DNA of 64,000 nt from Pontibacter populi (GCF_019336435.1 NZ_JAHWXQ010000002.1:310001-374000), one strand, 5' to 3'; numbered from the stretch's first letter, positions 35,102-45,170 are shown. A program made the numbers and translations. Notes: a model not told the origin generated them from the letters alone.

Positions 35102-35878
35102 ATGGCAAATTCAAAAACAGTTAAGGAATGGGGAAGTAAAGGAAAGGTGCTGGTGTTTCTGCACTATTTTGGTGGGTCTGCTGAAAGCTGGCAATGGGTG
35201 GCCGAAAAACTCTCTGATAATTACCGCTGCGTAGCTTTAAACCTGCCGGGGTTCGGTAATACGCCTGCACTCGAGCTTCCTACTATAAAGGGTTTTGCAG
35301 ATTTCGTTCGGGAAGAGCTGAATAAACTGAAAGTTGAAAGCTATACGTTGATCGGACATTCTATGGGCTGTAAGATTGCCCTGCAGGTGGCAGCTGATGC
35401 AACTATAGATGCCATCCGGCAGCTGATCTTAATCGCTCCTTCCCCACCAACCATAGAACCCATGCCTGAAAAAGAAAAGGACCGCATGCTGCATCACCCC
35501 GACCGGGATGAAGCAGAAACGAGTGTAGCCAATGCCATCAAACATAGCCTGACAAAGGAGCAGCATGCCCTGGCGATCGAGACGCAGCTTACCACTGACC
35601 CGGAAACCTGGCGCTGGTGGCTCCTGGAGGGTATGAACTCTTCTATAGCGGGCAAAATAAAGCATCTGCATGTGCCCATAACTGTAATAGCTTCAAATGA
35701 CGACCCGATTATACCTCCTGCAGTTATTCAGGAGCAGGTGATGAAGGTGTTGAAACAGGCAACGCTGATTACTACTGAACATGTTGGTCATTTAAGCCCA
35801 CTGGAGGTACCAATATGGATTGCAGATCAGATTAGAAATATAGTTTCAACACGGAAGCATCATCAACAAGTGAAATAA
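35102..35878 (+). CDS. Alpha/beta hydrolase
   Basis: A 258-residue cytoplasmic alpha/beta hydrolase. The oxyanion region is FLHYFGGSAESWQWV, the nucleophile elbow is GHSMG (Ser about 87), the acid lies in SNDDPIIPP and the base in EHVGHLSPLE. It resembles the AB hydrolase 1 (haloalkane dehalogenase/esterase) group. The gene follows the SDR after 34 bases and precedes the cupin and lactonase genes. Likely substrate is an ester or lactone of the pathway. Confidence 0.88.
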   Translation: MANSKTVKEWGSKGKVLVFLHYFGGSAESWQWVAEKLSDNYRCVALNLPGFGNTPALELPTIKGFADFVREELNKLKVESYTLIGHSMGCKIALQVAADATIDAIRQLILIAPSPPTIEPMPEKEKDRMLHHPDRDEAETSVANAIKHSLTKEQHALAIETQLTTDPETWRWWLLEGMNSSIAGKIKHLHVPITVIASNDDPIIPPAVIQEQVMKVLKQATLITTEHVGHLSPLEVPIWIADQIRNIVSTRKHHQQVK

Positions 35879-35939
35879 AAGTGTTTCCTGAGAACCCGGG
35901 ATCAAACGACCGACTGGAAAACATTAAAAAGATAACGCA

Positions 35940-36404
35940 ATGCCAGAAATTGAAAAAGAACATAAGCCCACCCTCTCCTATTACCATGTCTGGACTGACG
36001 AGGAAGGAATAAGCCGACAAACGAAAGCTGAACTCACATCTTTCAGGAAAGAGAGTATTGGAGATGGCGCAGCACCACAATGGAACGACCATCTGCTTTC
36101 TTCGGACGCCCATGTAATGTTCACACAACTACCTGTTGGCTGGGTCGGTACCTGGCATGAGAATCCTGAGCCACAATGGATCGTGCCTCTGTCCGGTCGA
36201 TGGTTTGTAGAAACTATGGATGGCACACGTACCGAAATGGGGCCAGGGGATGTATCATTTGGCGGAGACCAAAACACAAAGGCTGATAAGAACGGCCGTA
36301 AAGGGCATCTTTCCGGCACGATTGGTCAGGAACCGGCAGCACTCATGATTGTGCAATTAAAGGACAGAAGCTTGAAAGGCGCAAAGCCAGGTGACTTTAC
36401 ATAG
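35940..36404 (+). CDS. Cupin-domain protein
   Basis: A 154-residue single-cupin protein. The beta-barrel core is VMFTQLPVGWVGTWHENPEPQWIVPLSGRWFVETMDGTRTEMGPGDVSFGGDQN; the histidine in WHENP and the glutamate after it are candidate metal ligands of the first cupin motif. The second motif lacks the usual histidine pattern, so metal binding may be weak. It lies between the hydrolase and the lactonase in the run and its stop codon is 1 base before the lactonase ATG. Substrate unknown. Confidence 0.75.
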   Translation: MPEIEKEHKPTLSYYHVWTDEEGISRQTKAELTSFRKESIGDGAAPQWNDHLLSSDAHVMFTQLPVGWVGTWHENPEPQWIVPLSGRWFVETMDGTRTEMGPGDVSFGGDQNTKADKNGRKGHLSGTIGQEPAALMIVQLKDRSLKGAKPGDFT

Positions 36405-36405
36405 C

Positions 36406-37542
36406 ATGCCAGACAATATAGAACCAGGAAACTATAACCCGATAGTATCAACGTCCATACTTGTTTATGTGGGGACATATGCTACTATCCGGGAGAACAG
36501 TATATTTCTGTATAAGTTAAACCCGCTTACCGGTGCATTAACGTTACTGAAAGGTTTTAAAGGCGGAGAAAATCCATCTTACTTTGTTTTCGATGTGCAA
36601 CACCAGTTTTTGTATGCTGTAAATGAGTGTGAAAAATACCAGGGAAGCCCCGCCGGAGCAATTTGCGCTTTCGCTGTGGACCGGAAAACAGGATTTCTTT
36701 CCCTGCTAAACAGAAACTCAAGCCTGGGAAGTCTGCCTGTTTATATAACCCTGAGCCCTAACGGAAAATGCGCATTGGTTGCAAACTATAAGGGCGGCAA
36801 TATTTCCGTCTTCCCCATTCAGGCAAAAGGGCAACTCGCCTCGGCCTCGAAGCTCATACAATTACAAAACCGCGGAACCGGCCCCGACAAAGAAAGACAG
36901 GAATCTCCGCATGCACACTGTATTACCTTAAGCCCTGACGGACGTTTTGCTTTTGTTGTAGACTTGGGCAACGACAGGGTTATTGCCTATCAAAGGTATC
37001 CGGACGGATCTGATATCTCACCTGATACAGCAATCACTGCCTTTAAGTCCCATCCTGGCGCAGGCCCCAGACAACTTCGTTTTCATTCGCATGGGCGCTT
37101 TGCTTACCTGATTCATGAACTACAATCCATCATTATTGCACTCGCTTATAATCAACATACCGGGACATTCACAGAAATCCAGGCAGTTTCTACACTTCCA
37201 GCAGGTTATCAGAAAGAAAATAAATGCGGAGGCATCCGGTTGACATCCGATGGCAGGTTTTTGTATGCTTCAAACCGTGGGCACAACAGCCTGGCAGTTT
37301 ATACTATAGATGATATCTCCGGGAGACTGACTTATTTGGAGAATTTTTCTTCTGGTGGAGCATGGCCGCGTGAATTCACTGTCGTGAAAGGAAGTAATAT
37401 TTTACTGGTCGCCAATCAACATTCCGGCACTATTGACTCTTTTAAAATCAACCCCAATTCCGGATGTTTAACACATTCGGGATACCAGGTAAAAGTGGCA
37501 AAACCTGTTTTTATAGAAACGCTTATATGCAATACCTCCTGA
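36406..37542 (+). CDS. Lactonase-family (6-phosphogluconolactonase-like) beta-propeller
   Basis: About 378 residues. The repeat VGTYATIRENSIFLYKLNPLTGALTLL, FVFDVQHQFLYAVNE, ITLSPNGKCALVANYKGGNISVF and ITLSPDGRFAFVVDLGNDRVIAY is the seven-bladed lactonase (YbhE/Pgl-like) signature. Start is the ATG at 36406, directly after the cupin stop; a GTG five codons earlier is possible. The family hydrolyses sugar lactones. It would complete a dehydrogenase-to-lactonase route with the first gene of this run. Confidence 0.88.
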   Translation: MPDNIEPGNYNPIVSTSILVYVGTYATIRENSIFLYKLNPLTGALTLLKGFKGGENPSYFVFDVQHQFLYAVNECEKYQGSPAGAICAFAVDRKTGFLSLLNRNSSLGSLPVYITLSPNGKCALVANYKGGNISVFPIQAKGQLASASKLIQLQNRGTGPDKERQESPHAHCITLSPDGRFAFVVDLGNDRVIAYQRYPDGSDISPDTAITAFKSHPGAGPRQLRFHSHGRFAYLIHELQSIIIALAYNQHTGTFTEIQAVSTLPAGYQKENKCGGIRLTSDGRFLYASNRGHNSLAVYTIDDISGRLTYLENFSSGGAWPREFTVVKGSNILLVANQHSGTIDSFKINPNSGCLTHSGYQVKVAKPVFIETLICNTS

Positions 37543-37840
37543 ACCGAACAAAGAAATTTCTGTTTACTTCCTTCTACTCCCCTCCATTTAAGTTAGCGTG
37601 AAAAAAAGCTAATTCTGCTCCTGGTTTCTGATGTGTCGAGGCATTAATAGATACAAAAGGGCAAAGTAATTTTGTCAATAATAAATGTAACTCTTCGCCA
37701 CATTCTCTATCTAACGTTCAGTGATAAATCAGCTTTCAGACTACTATAGTCCAGATACCTTTAAAAGCAGGTTTACAGTTAGTGGTGGCTCATTTCAAAG
37801 TTTTTTCGCATAAGATCAATCTATATAAAACACTCCTCCT
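37543..37840. other. Gap between lactonase and cytochrome genes
   Basis: No gene found. It probably carries the promoter of the cytochrome gene; no clear box was found. The operon from 32632 probably ends here. Confidence 0.35.
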
Positions 37841-39157
37841 ATGAAAAACATAAAACCACTCGTCTTAGTCTGTACATTATTTACAGCAGTTTTGGTATTT
37901 GTACAGTGTTCCAAAGATTTGGAAGAAGTTGATCCATCGTCCGAAAAAACTCAAAGCACGCACAAATCTCTGGTTAATGACGGAAAAGTAATTTTCCGAT
38001 ATGATACATTTGGCGATGAAGATTTCTGGAGCGGCCTCCTGCATATAGATAAAGCAATAGCTGGTGCAAATAACGGCGGGTTCGGGCCAGGCGTAAGTCC
38101 CGCTACTGCTTTGGCCGTAGGCTTGAAAGTAGATGCCGAAGCGTTACCGCCGGAAGTAGTTGCCGGTATTAAATCCGGAACTATAGATCTTAATGATCCG
38201 GCTACTACACTTGAGCTTATAAAACTGGATGCAGTAGTTGGAGTAAAAGGAGTTCTTGATGATGGTGGCAATCTTCTTTCGGTTGGTATCACCTGTGCTT
38301 CCTGTCATTCAACGGTTGATAATTCGTTTGCACCAGGCATTGGTAAACGACTGGATGGCTGGCCCAACAGAGATCTGAATGTAGGGGCCATAATTTCACT
38401 TACTGACAATGCACAACCGATAGCGGATATGCTGCATGTAGATGAAACTACATTAAGAACGGTATTAGGATTATGGGGACCAGGCAAGTTTGCCGCAGTC
38501 TTGTTTATGGATGGTAAAGCCATGCGCCCGGATGGAAAAGTAGCCGCCAACTTACTTCCTGCCGCCTTCGGCCTGAGGGGCATAGAACTGACAACGTACA
38601 CTGGCTGGGGCGATATAACCTATTGGAATTCATTTGTAGCCAACCTGGAAATGCATGGAAAAGGCAACTTCACAGACTTCCGTTTAAATGATCCGGTAAA
38701 ATACCCGATAGCTTTTGAAAACCAGTTCTATAATGTAATGCATACACCGGACCTGGTTTCATCTAAGCTGCCGGCTTTACGCGCCTATCAACATTCCCTT
38801 GACGCTCCTAAACCTCCAGCAGGCAGTTTCGATCGCAGAATGGCTGGCCGGGGAAAAGCACTTTTTTTGACCAAAGCAAAATGTGCTACCTGCCACACGC
38901 CTCCATTATTGGCAGATAATGTACTCCATACAGCAGAAGAAATAGGAATAGATGATTTTGAAGCCATGCGATCTCCAACAGGTAAGTACCGCACTACCCC
39001 ACTGGGCGGCTTATTCACAAGAACCAAAGGCGGATTTTACCACGATGGCAGGTTCGCTGTATTGAGTGATGTCGTTAATCATTATGATGATCACTTAGCA
39101 TTAAAACTAACACCATCAGAGAAAAAGGACTTGGAGGAATACTTAAAATCCCTTTAA
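37841..39157 (+). CDS. Di-haem c-type cytochrome of the MauG/cytochrome c peroxidase type
   Basis: A 438-residue lipoprotein (lipobox FVQC, Cys23). Two haem c motifs are visible: CASCH at about residue 150 and CATCH at about residue 347. The spacing and the C-terminal TTPLGGLFTRTKGGFYHDGRFAVLSDVVNHYDDH with methionine/histidine-rich loops resemble MauG/CCP family proteins. It would accept or donate electrons in the periplasm, plausibly for the sugar dehydrogenase encoded upstream. No CCP active-site prediction is made. A hairpin at 39170-39208 follows. Confidence 0.88.
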   Translation: MKNIKPLVLVCTLFTAVLVFVQCSKDLEEVDPSSEKTQSTHKSLVNDGKVIFRYDTFGDEDFWSGLLHIDKAIAGANNGGFGPGVSPATALAVGLKVDAEALPPEVVAGIKSGTIDLNDPATTLELIKLDAVVGVKGVLDDGGNLLSVGITCASCHSTVDNSFAPGIGKRLDGWPNRDLNVGAIISLTDNAQPIADMLHVDETTLRTVLGLWGPGKFAAVLFMDGKAMRPDGKVAANLLPAAFGLRGIELTTYTGWGDITYWNSFVANLEMHGKGNFTDFRLNDPVKYPIAFENQFYNVMHTPDLVSSKLPALRAYQHSLDAPKPPAGSFDRRMAGRGKALFLTKAKCATCHTPPLLADNVLHTAEEIGIDDFEAMRSPTGKYRTTPLGGLFTRTKGGFYHDGRFAVLSDVVNHYDDHLALKLTPSEKKDLEEYLKSL

Positions 39158-39169
39158 GAAAGTAGCATA

Positions 39170-39208
39170 AGTAGGCCGGACTATTATAAACTATATGTCT
39201 GGCCTACT
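39170..39208 (+). terminator. Hairpin after the cytochrome gene
   Basis: AGTAGGCCGGA and TCTGGCCTACT pair with one wobble (11 bp) around an AT-rich loop, 13 bases past the stop codon. There is no long T-run, so strength is uncertain. Confidence 0.6.
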
Positions 39209-39847
39209 CATATAAATCTTTCTTCTCCGAAGTGTTCAAGCAAAAATCAAATACTGCTGATACACTAAATATTACGGATTACTTAGTAAGTATCACTTCA
39301 TAAAGAAGCACAGTTTCCTCATTTGACAGCGTATTGCAAAAGCTTTAGCAATGTAATACGTGGCATACACGTCTACCAGTTAAGATTCATCACTAACAGT
39401 ACCTATACATTTGTTAGCAAATAATACTATAGTATTTTAAACATAATTTTCTGCACTTCATATAATATAAGAAGACTATACCCAATATATATTCCGGTAA
39501 AACAGAAAATTATGACGTATGGAAGTTTAGCAGATAAACTCTTAACACCTCTTTTATAAAATCTTTCTTATATACTTAGCTTATATTCATTCCAAAATAA
39601 TATTTGGGCAAGCATACGGTAAACTATAGTTACGATGTATAGCAAATACATCTACTAAACCGGGTAGTTACTACTCCTACAATTCATAACACTCCAGCGT
39701 AAACATCAGGCTTTAGGCTTTAGAATACCCTCTACCAACTAATAACTTATTCTGAGGGCTAATGACATCCAATCGTTTAGAAACCCTTTCCTTAAAGTGG
39801 TTCATGCAGAATCAGAAATTTTGAAGGTAATTTTAGTCTTTTTAATT
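39209..39847. other. AT-rich gap before the phytase gene
   Basis: No gene recognised. The palindrome AACTATAGTT lies at 39622-39631. The promoter of the phytase gene is presumably here; a 17-codon extension of the phytase frame upstream of 39848 is not part of the signal peptide. Confidence 0.35.
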
Positions 39848-41557
39848 ATGCCGAAGCCTACACTTCAACAACATCAAATTCATAATCATTTTAACTACTC
39901 TGTCCTACTTTACTCACTCATTTTAACAGTCCTTTTTTGTATATCTGCAAACGCCCAAAGCGTAATAAACCCGAAATTTGTATCTGAGCGTGTAGTTTAT
40001 GATTCTGATGATCCTGCCATTTGGGTAAACAAACTTAAACCGTCAGAAAGCCTGGTAATTGGTACTGACAAGGGTTCTGATACAAAGGGAGCACTATACG
40101 TGTATGATTTGACTGGTAAAACGAAAACTATTGTCAAAAATTTAAAGCATCCTAATAATGTAGATGTAGCCTATGGCATGCTCTTACAGGGCAATAAGAA
40201 AGATATAGTTGTAACAACAGAACGTAAAAGCCAAAAGCTTAGAGTGTTCTCAGTTCCTGACATGACTCCAATAGACAAAGGGGGAATTGCTGTGTTTAAA
40301 GGAGAATCAGGTTCCAGGCGTGAGCCTATGGGCATTGCCCTGTACGAAAGGGCATCAGATGGTAAAATTTATGCTATCGTCAGCCGTAAATCCGGACCCA
40401 AAAACGGCACCTACTTATGGCAATATTTACTGGAAGACGATGGTTCGGGAAATGTGAAGGGCACACTGGTAAGAAAATTCGGCAACTATAGCGGGACTCA
40501 GGAAATAGAATCCATTGCTGTTGATGATGAACTCGGATATGTATATTATTCTGATGAAAGAAAGGGTGTCAGAAAGTACTATGCTGACCCGGAGAAAGGA
40601 AATCAGGAACTTGCATTATTTGCGAATAAAGGGTTTGCCAGAGACCAGGAAGGAATATCAATATATAAAATTAATGATGGTACAGGCTATATACTTGTTT
40701 CAGATCAGGCAGCAGATGAATTTCATATTTATAGCCGGGAAGGCACAGCCTCAAACCCGCACAACCACCAGTTACTAAAAGTTGTAAAGGTAAAAGCAGA
40801 TGCCAGTGATGGATCTGAAATGATAAATTATCCTTTACTTCCTCATTTCCCTAAAGGCCTTTTCGTAGCGATGTCTGCAAATAAAACCTTCCACTATTAT
40901 AGTTGGGAAGATATTGCCGGAACAACCTTAAAAATTCAGCCTCCCGATATTAAAACTATAAAAGCACCGGTTTTAGCTACGCCTCTAGATCGGGCTGTAG
41001 GTGTTTCTACTTTTCCCACTTTAACATGGAAAGCAACTGATGGTGCATATTCTTACCAGGTACAAATTTCAGCAGCGGCTGATTTCAAAAGTATAGTATA
41101 TGATAAGACTGGTATTTTGAAAACATCTATTCCTGTTACAGGCCTTGAAGATGGTGTAACCTATTTCTGGCGGGTAAGGGCAACAGATTCCACTAAAGTT
41201 AATAGTAAGTGGTCTGCAAGTAGGAGCTTTACAACTATAGATAAAACAGCTCCAGGTGTGGTTAATGTAAAAGCTCTGGTTTCAATAAGCCAAAATCCAG
41301 AATTAGATTCTTACCCTAACCCTTTTGCTGAAAAAATTAACATAAGCCTTACTACCGAGGAATCGCAGCCAATGAGCCTGTTAATTTATGACATTAACGG
41401 CAGGTTGATTGATACGCTCTTTCAGGGACAGGTTCAGGAAAAAATGAGGTATAATTTTGAATGGGCACCAGACTTAAAACTTGCATCAGGTATATATCTA
41501 CTAAAACTTCAAACTCCAAACTATAGCCATAGCAGGAAAATTGTTCTTAGCAGATGA
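39848..41557 (+). CDS. Beta-propeller phytase with T9SS sorting domain
   Basis: About 569 residues from the ATG at 39848, which starts a signal peptide ending ISANAQ. Residues about 40-370 match the beta-propeller phytase family: DSDDPAIWVNKLKPSESLVIGTDKGSDTKGALYVYDLTG, FKGESGSRREPMGIALYE, EIESIAVDDELGYVYYSDE and DQEGISIYKINDGTGYILVSDQ. A fibronectin-type-III-like unit follows (PLDRAVGVSTFPTLTWKATDG ... FWRVRATDS), and the last 80 residues are a T9SS type A sorting domain (LDSYPNPFAEKINISL ... GIYLLKLQTPNYSHSRKIVLSR). The enzyme releases phosphate from phytate outside the cell and should be secreted or surface-bound. Confidence 0.9.
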   Translation: MPKPTLQQHQIHNHFNYSVLLYSLILTVLFCISANAQSVINPKFVSERVVYDSDDPAIWVNKLKPSESLVIGTDKGSDTKGALYVYDLTGKTKTIVKNLKHPNNVDVAYGMLLQGNKKDIVVTTERKSQKLRVFSVPDMTPIDKGGIAVFKGESGSRREPMGIALYERASDGKIYAIVSRKSGPKNGTYLWQYLLEDDGSGNVKGTLVRKFGNYSGTQEIESIAVDDELGYVYYSDERKGVRKYYADPEKGNQELALFANKGFARDQEGISIYKINDGTGYILVSDQAADEFHIYSREGTASNPHNHQLLKVVKVKADASDGSEMINYPLLPHFPKGLFVAMSANKTFHYYSWEDIAGTTLKIQPPDIKTIKAPVLATPLDRAVGVSTFPTLTWKATDGAYSYQVQISAAADFKSIVYDKTGILKTSIPVTGLEDGVTYFWRVRATDSTKVNSKWSASRSFTTIDKTAPGVVNVKALVSISQNPELDSYPNPFAEKINISLTTEESQPMSLLIYDINGRLIDTLFQGQVQEKMRYNFEWAPDLKLASGIYLLKLQTPNYSHSRKIVLSR

Positions 41558-41581
41558 TGATCGTTATTTTTGTCCGTTAAT

Positions 41582-41627
41582 AATCAATTGTATTTGTTTC
41601 ATTTTTATAAAACAAATACAATTGATT
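41582..41627 (+). terminator. 18-bp perfect hairpin after the phytase gene
   Basis: AATCAATTGTATTTGTTT (41582-41599) and its exact complement (41610-41627) flank loop CATTTTTATA. A second inverted repeat, TTGCGGCAA (41627-41635) and TTGCCGCAA (41656-41664), adjoins it. Confidence 0.75.
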
Positions 41628-42141
41628 TGCGGCAATTTGTTGAGGAGTAATTCAGTTGCCGCAACGTATGCGTCTCTGAAAGTCCGCACGAATGCATTAT
41701 GGTAATTTATGGTGCTGCTTTTATGGCGATGATCCAGCAGACCGCAGTAAATTCACCTGCACATAAGCGTGTCAATCTCTCCCCTAACCGACAACGAGCT
41801 CCAACTTCCAGGAAGTACCATCTACTAATCTATTAGCGCTGCACGGCCCAGTCATACTTTTTCTATTACCGAATACCACTAACTCAACTCTCTAAAAATG
41901 AGCACGTTTCATATAGTAAACTTGGGAACCCCTAACCGGAATATCTAACTATAGCAAGCGTCTAATTTTGAGTGGAAAGGTAATTACATGTGGTTTCTGC
42001 CAACATTGTATAAAACAGTATTATAAATCATGCCACGATCCATCTGACATACTGCTAATAGCTAACCCTTGAATGCTAACAGATTACTGATCAATAAGCT
42101 AAAACTGCATGATGCAACCCGTATTTTAAACCGAAAAGCCT
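41628..42141. other. Gap between phytase and PAP2 genes
   Basis: Apart from the TTGCGGCAA/TTGCCGCAA inverted repeat and one AACTATAG near 41947, I see nothing to annotate. No gene. Confidence 0.35.
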
Positions 42142-43017
42142 ATGAAAAACTTATTTACGCTTTGGCTTACTTTCATGCTGATGCTGGGTTCGTGCGGACA
42201 GGAACTGCTGGCCCAGGAAACAGATACACTCCGAAAATATGAGAAGTCCCGGCCCGATAGCCTGCGCGTGCCGTTCTATAAATCTAAACTGTTTAAAGCA
42301 ACTATAATCCCAGCTGTGCTTATCGGGTATGGGGTAAGCACGATAAAAGATAATGGCGTCTACTCAAGCTATGATGTCCGGGACGATATCTTACGCCGTC
42401 ATCCTAACTTTGACACAAGTTTAGATGATGCGCTGCTGATTGCACCCTATGTAGAGCTGGCACTAGTAAACCTGTTAAAGGTAAAATCAAACAACGATTT
42501 TGTGAACACAGCGCTGGTTACTCTTAAAGCCGAAGCAGTAATGGCTGCCATGGTCTTTGGCCTGAAGGAGATAACGAACCTGGAAAGGCCAAACGGGGAA
42601 GATGACAAATCCATGCCATCCGGGCATACTGCCCAGGCTTTCCTGGCGGCATCAATCGTGCATACAGAGTTACGGCACCGTAGCCAGTGGTATGGCGTCG
42701 GGGCATATGGTATCGCTACCAGCGTGGGCGCTATTCGGATGCTCAAGAACAAGCACTGGCAGTCTGATGTGTTTGTAGGGGCCGGAATCGGTATTTTATC
42801 CTCACACCTTTCGTACCTATCGCATCGTAACCGCTGGGGCCGTAAACCCTTTACCTTTATCCCTACCTATAGTCGTAACGCCGCCGGGTTAGCCTTATTC
42901 ATTAACCTGGATGAACTCCAATACAAAAGAAAAATACCAGGCATTAGATCTGGTAATTTGCGACATACGATCTTCCACACCCCGGCTGGTAACAGCTTAG
43001 CCATTGGCAAACTATAG
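42142..43017 (+). CDS. PAP2-superfamily phosphatase (exported)
   Basis: A 291-residue phosphatase with an N-terminal signal sequence that may also be a lipobox (MLGSC). The PAP2 motifs are present: KEITNLERP (K-x6-RP), SMPSGH with the catalytic histidine, and AIRMLKNKHWQSD (R-x5-H-x3-D). The family dephosphorylates lipid phosphates or undecaprenyl pyrophosphate outside the cytoplasm. It is convergent with a second PAP2 gene at 43053, 35 bases away. Confidence 0.88.
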   Translation: MKNLFTLWLTFMLMLGSCGQELLAQETDTLRKYEKSRPDSLRVPFYKSKLFKATIIPAVLIGYGVSTIKDNGVYSSYDVRDDILRRHPNFDTSLDDALLIAPYVELALVNLLKVKSNNDFVNTALVTLKAEAVMAAMVFGLKEITNLERPNGEDDKSMPSGHTAQAFLAASIVHTELRHRSQWYGVGAYGIATSVGAIRMLKNKHWQSDVFVGAGIGILSSHLSYLSHRNRWGRKPFTFIPTYSRNAAGLALFINLDELQYKRKIPGIRSGNLRHTIFHTPAGNSLAIGKL

Positions 43018-43052
43018 CATACCCGGGATACTGAAAAGCAGCGAATCTATGG

Positions 43053-43925
43053 CTAAAAAATGAGCAGCGCACTTACCCCTCCTGAATGTATACCGGGCTG
43101 AGGCGTGATCAACAGTTTTTGTTTACGTAGCTTCAGTTTTTGGTCCAGCATATCATACACATAAAGTGTTCCTTTTGCTGAAACATACCCCACTAGGGCA
43201 CCCGCTAAAACGTCGGTTGTCCAGTGGGCGTTATCGTTAATGCGCGATAACCCAACAAGAGTAGCAATACCATAAGCTATGGGCGGAACTATAGGATGCT
43301 CGTACCGGTAGACGGAAGCTACAGATGTTGCCACTGCAAACGCAGTTGTGGTATGCGAAGATGGCAAGGAAGTGTGGGCCGGGCTCTGGGACGGGCCATC
43401 AAAAAAATGATTATCATCGCCGCTGTTGGGCCTGTGCCGATGGAACTCATGCTTAAGTGCTTCTGTAACACCTGCGCTAACTATAATGCTGCCGGAAGCC
43501 AACACGCCGGCTTTTTCCAGTTTTTTATCTTTTAGGAGCATACCTGTCGCAGCAGTTGTAACAGCAAGGGGCAGCATGTAATGTTGTCGCCCCAGCGGCT
43601 CTAAAACATCAGCAATCTTATCTCCTGCCGATGTTCTGTGGGAATACATATACCGCTGAACCGGCTCATCCACCCAGGCAAAAGTCGCTGTCCAGAGACC
43701 AGCACCGGCAACTATAAAGGCTACATTTTTTATAACTGTTGATCTTTGACTGCTTTCTTTCTGAGCCTCTATTCTAATAACCTGATCTAATGTATCCAAG
43801 CTATGGCCATACCTAATTGTATCTATAGTTACAGCCGGTACCTGAGCATGCACAGTGGAAACTATAGTTAGCAAAATAAACAGGAAAAAGCTGTACCTGC
43901 TGTTATAAAGAGAAACCAGTTTCAT
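43053..43925 (-). CDS. PAP2-superfamily phosphatase at the end of the flavin operon
   Basis: A 290-residue protein with a signal peptide (FFLFILLTIVSTVHAQ). The phosphatase motifs are KHEFHRHRP, SLPSSH and LSRINDNAHWTTD. It starts 30 bases after the DUF3570 gene and so is likely the last gene of the thioredoxin-ApbE-DUF4266-DUF3570 operon. Its loop carries NHFFDGPSQSPAHTSLPSS, longer than in the neighbour at 42142, and the two are not close copies. Role in that operon is unknown. Confidence 0.87.
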   Translation of the reverse strand: MKLVSLYNSRYSFFLFILLTIVSTVHAQVPAVTIDTIRYGHSLDTLDQVIRIEAQKESSQRSTVIKNVAFIVAGAGLWTATFAWVDEPVQRYMYSHRTSAGDKIADVLEPLGRQHYMLPLAVTTAATGMLLKDKKLEKAGVLASGSIIVSAGVTEALKHEFHRHRPNSGDDNHFFDGPSQSPAHTSLPSSHTTTAFAVATSVASVYRYEHPIVPPIAYGIATLVGLSRINDNAHWTTDVLAGALVGYVSAKGTLYVYDMLDQKLKLRKQKLLITPQPGIHSGGVSALLIF

Positions 43926-43955
43926 ACGCCGCTAAATTTCAGAAAATGATACTAC

Positions 43956-45170
43956 CTACTTATTACCCGGAATGGTAAAGCCCAGGTCTGCACTGATAAT
44001 AAAGGCCTTAAGCCCGTCGCTTCGCCAGTAGTTGCCGCCACGCACTTCTATACTTTTAAACTGTGTAGAATTGCTGGAAAAAGGCAACCCAAAGTGAGTG
44101 ATACCTTCTAGTGGAGAATAGCGCACGCCCAGCCCGGCTTTATGACTGTTAATGCCCGCCAGGTCATAGTCAGAAGTATAAAGCTCTTCGGTAGACAGAT
44201 GTGCTTTGTAAGGTGAGAAATAATCTACTGCCGTTTGAGTGTGGTAGCGGTAGAAGGGGTAAAACGAAAAGAACGGCCCTATTTTGATCGGCGTTTCCAG
44301 TTCCACGGTATTGGCCGTCATGCCCCAGCTATCGGAATAGAAGCGGTAAAAGAAACGCATGGTCAAATAATCGGATGTGTAATAATTAACCCGCAACCCG
44401 ACAGGATATTTATACCGGGTATCCGGCAGGCGTTCTATGTCCGGAAGTTCCTGATCTGCAAAATAGACTCTTTGGAAAGGCGTGGAAAGCAAACCGGTTT
44501 GGTACACTACCTCTGATGAGAGCGCAGCCTGCATTTTCCGGTTAATGACTTGCGAAAGCGTGGCAGACAAACTATAGGACTGGCGTTTGTCCTCGTCCAG
44601 TAATTGTCCCTGCCCGCGCAGTTCTATGGGATAAATACGCGACCAGGTATCGAAAAAGGCCAGCGCACCCAGACTCAGTTCCCGGTTTCCGTCTTTAGAA
44701 ACGATAGCCCAGTTCGCTCCTACCGATACCGACTGGTAATCATACTCGGTTGAGCCGCCGATGGTAATGCCCTTTATAGTTCTGTGGGTGTTATTGCGGC
44801 GGCTTATACCTACATTCAGGTGGGTACGGGTATCCGATTTGGAAGCGCCGGAAACGTTATAGTCTATTTGATCCGAAGAAGCCGAACTATAGAAATCCAT
44901 CCCAAAATTCACGCTCAGGTTAGTAACTGTATCCAGCGGCACATTCACGATAATGGTGGGCGTAACATCGGTCAGTTCTTCGGTGCCAATGCCACCTGTC
45001 ACCGGGGAGTGTTCTCCTGTCTGGCTATAGTAGCTGCCTAGGATATTCACTTCAGCCGGCGACAATTCACGTGTCCTGCGGCCTTTAGCAGTTGTAGTTG
45101 TTGTATTTTGCGCCATCGTTACCGTAGCCACCGAGCAGGCCACCAACATCCCGATATACCTTAGTTGCAT
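43956..45170 (-). CDS. DUF3570 outer-membrane beta-barrel protein
   Basis: A 404-residue protein of the DUF3570 family. It has a signal peptide ending ATVTMAQ, then many alternating beta strands (SVNFGMDFYSSASSDQIDYNV, LNVGISRRNNTHRTIKGITI, SLSATLSQVINRKMQAALSSEVVYQ, RVNYYTSDYLTMRFFYRFYSDSWGMTAN) and an aromatic C-terminus, the pattern of an outer-membrane beta-barrel. Its start overlaps the DUF4266 gene by ten bases. DUF3570 usually occurs with DUF4266, ApbE and a thioredoxin-like protein. The role is unknown; a pore or anchor for an extracytoplasmic redox protein is inference. Confidence 0.85.
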   Translation of the reverse strand: MQLRYIGMLVACSVATVTMAQNTTTTTAKGRRTRELSPAEVNILGSYYSQTGEHSPVTGGIGTEELTDVTPTIIVNVPLDTVTNLSVNFGMDFYSSASSDQIDYNVSGASKSDTRTHLNVGISRRNNTHRTIKGITIGGSTEYDYQSVSVGANWAIVSKDGNRELSLGALAFFDTWSRIYPIELRGQGQLLDEDKRQSYSLSATLSQVINRKMQAALSSEVVYQTGLLSTPFQRVYFADQELPDIERLPDTRYKYPVGLRVNYYTSDYLTMRFFYRFYSDSWGMTANTVELETPIKIGPFFSFYPFYRYHTQTAVDYFSPYKAHLSTEELYTSDYDLAGINSHKAGLGVRYSPLEGITHFGLPFSSNSTQFKSIEVRGGNYWRSDGLKAFIISADLGFTIPGNK

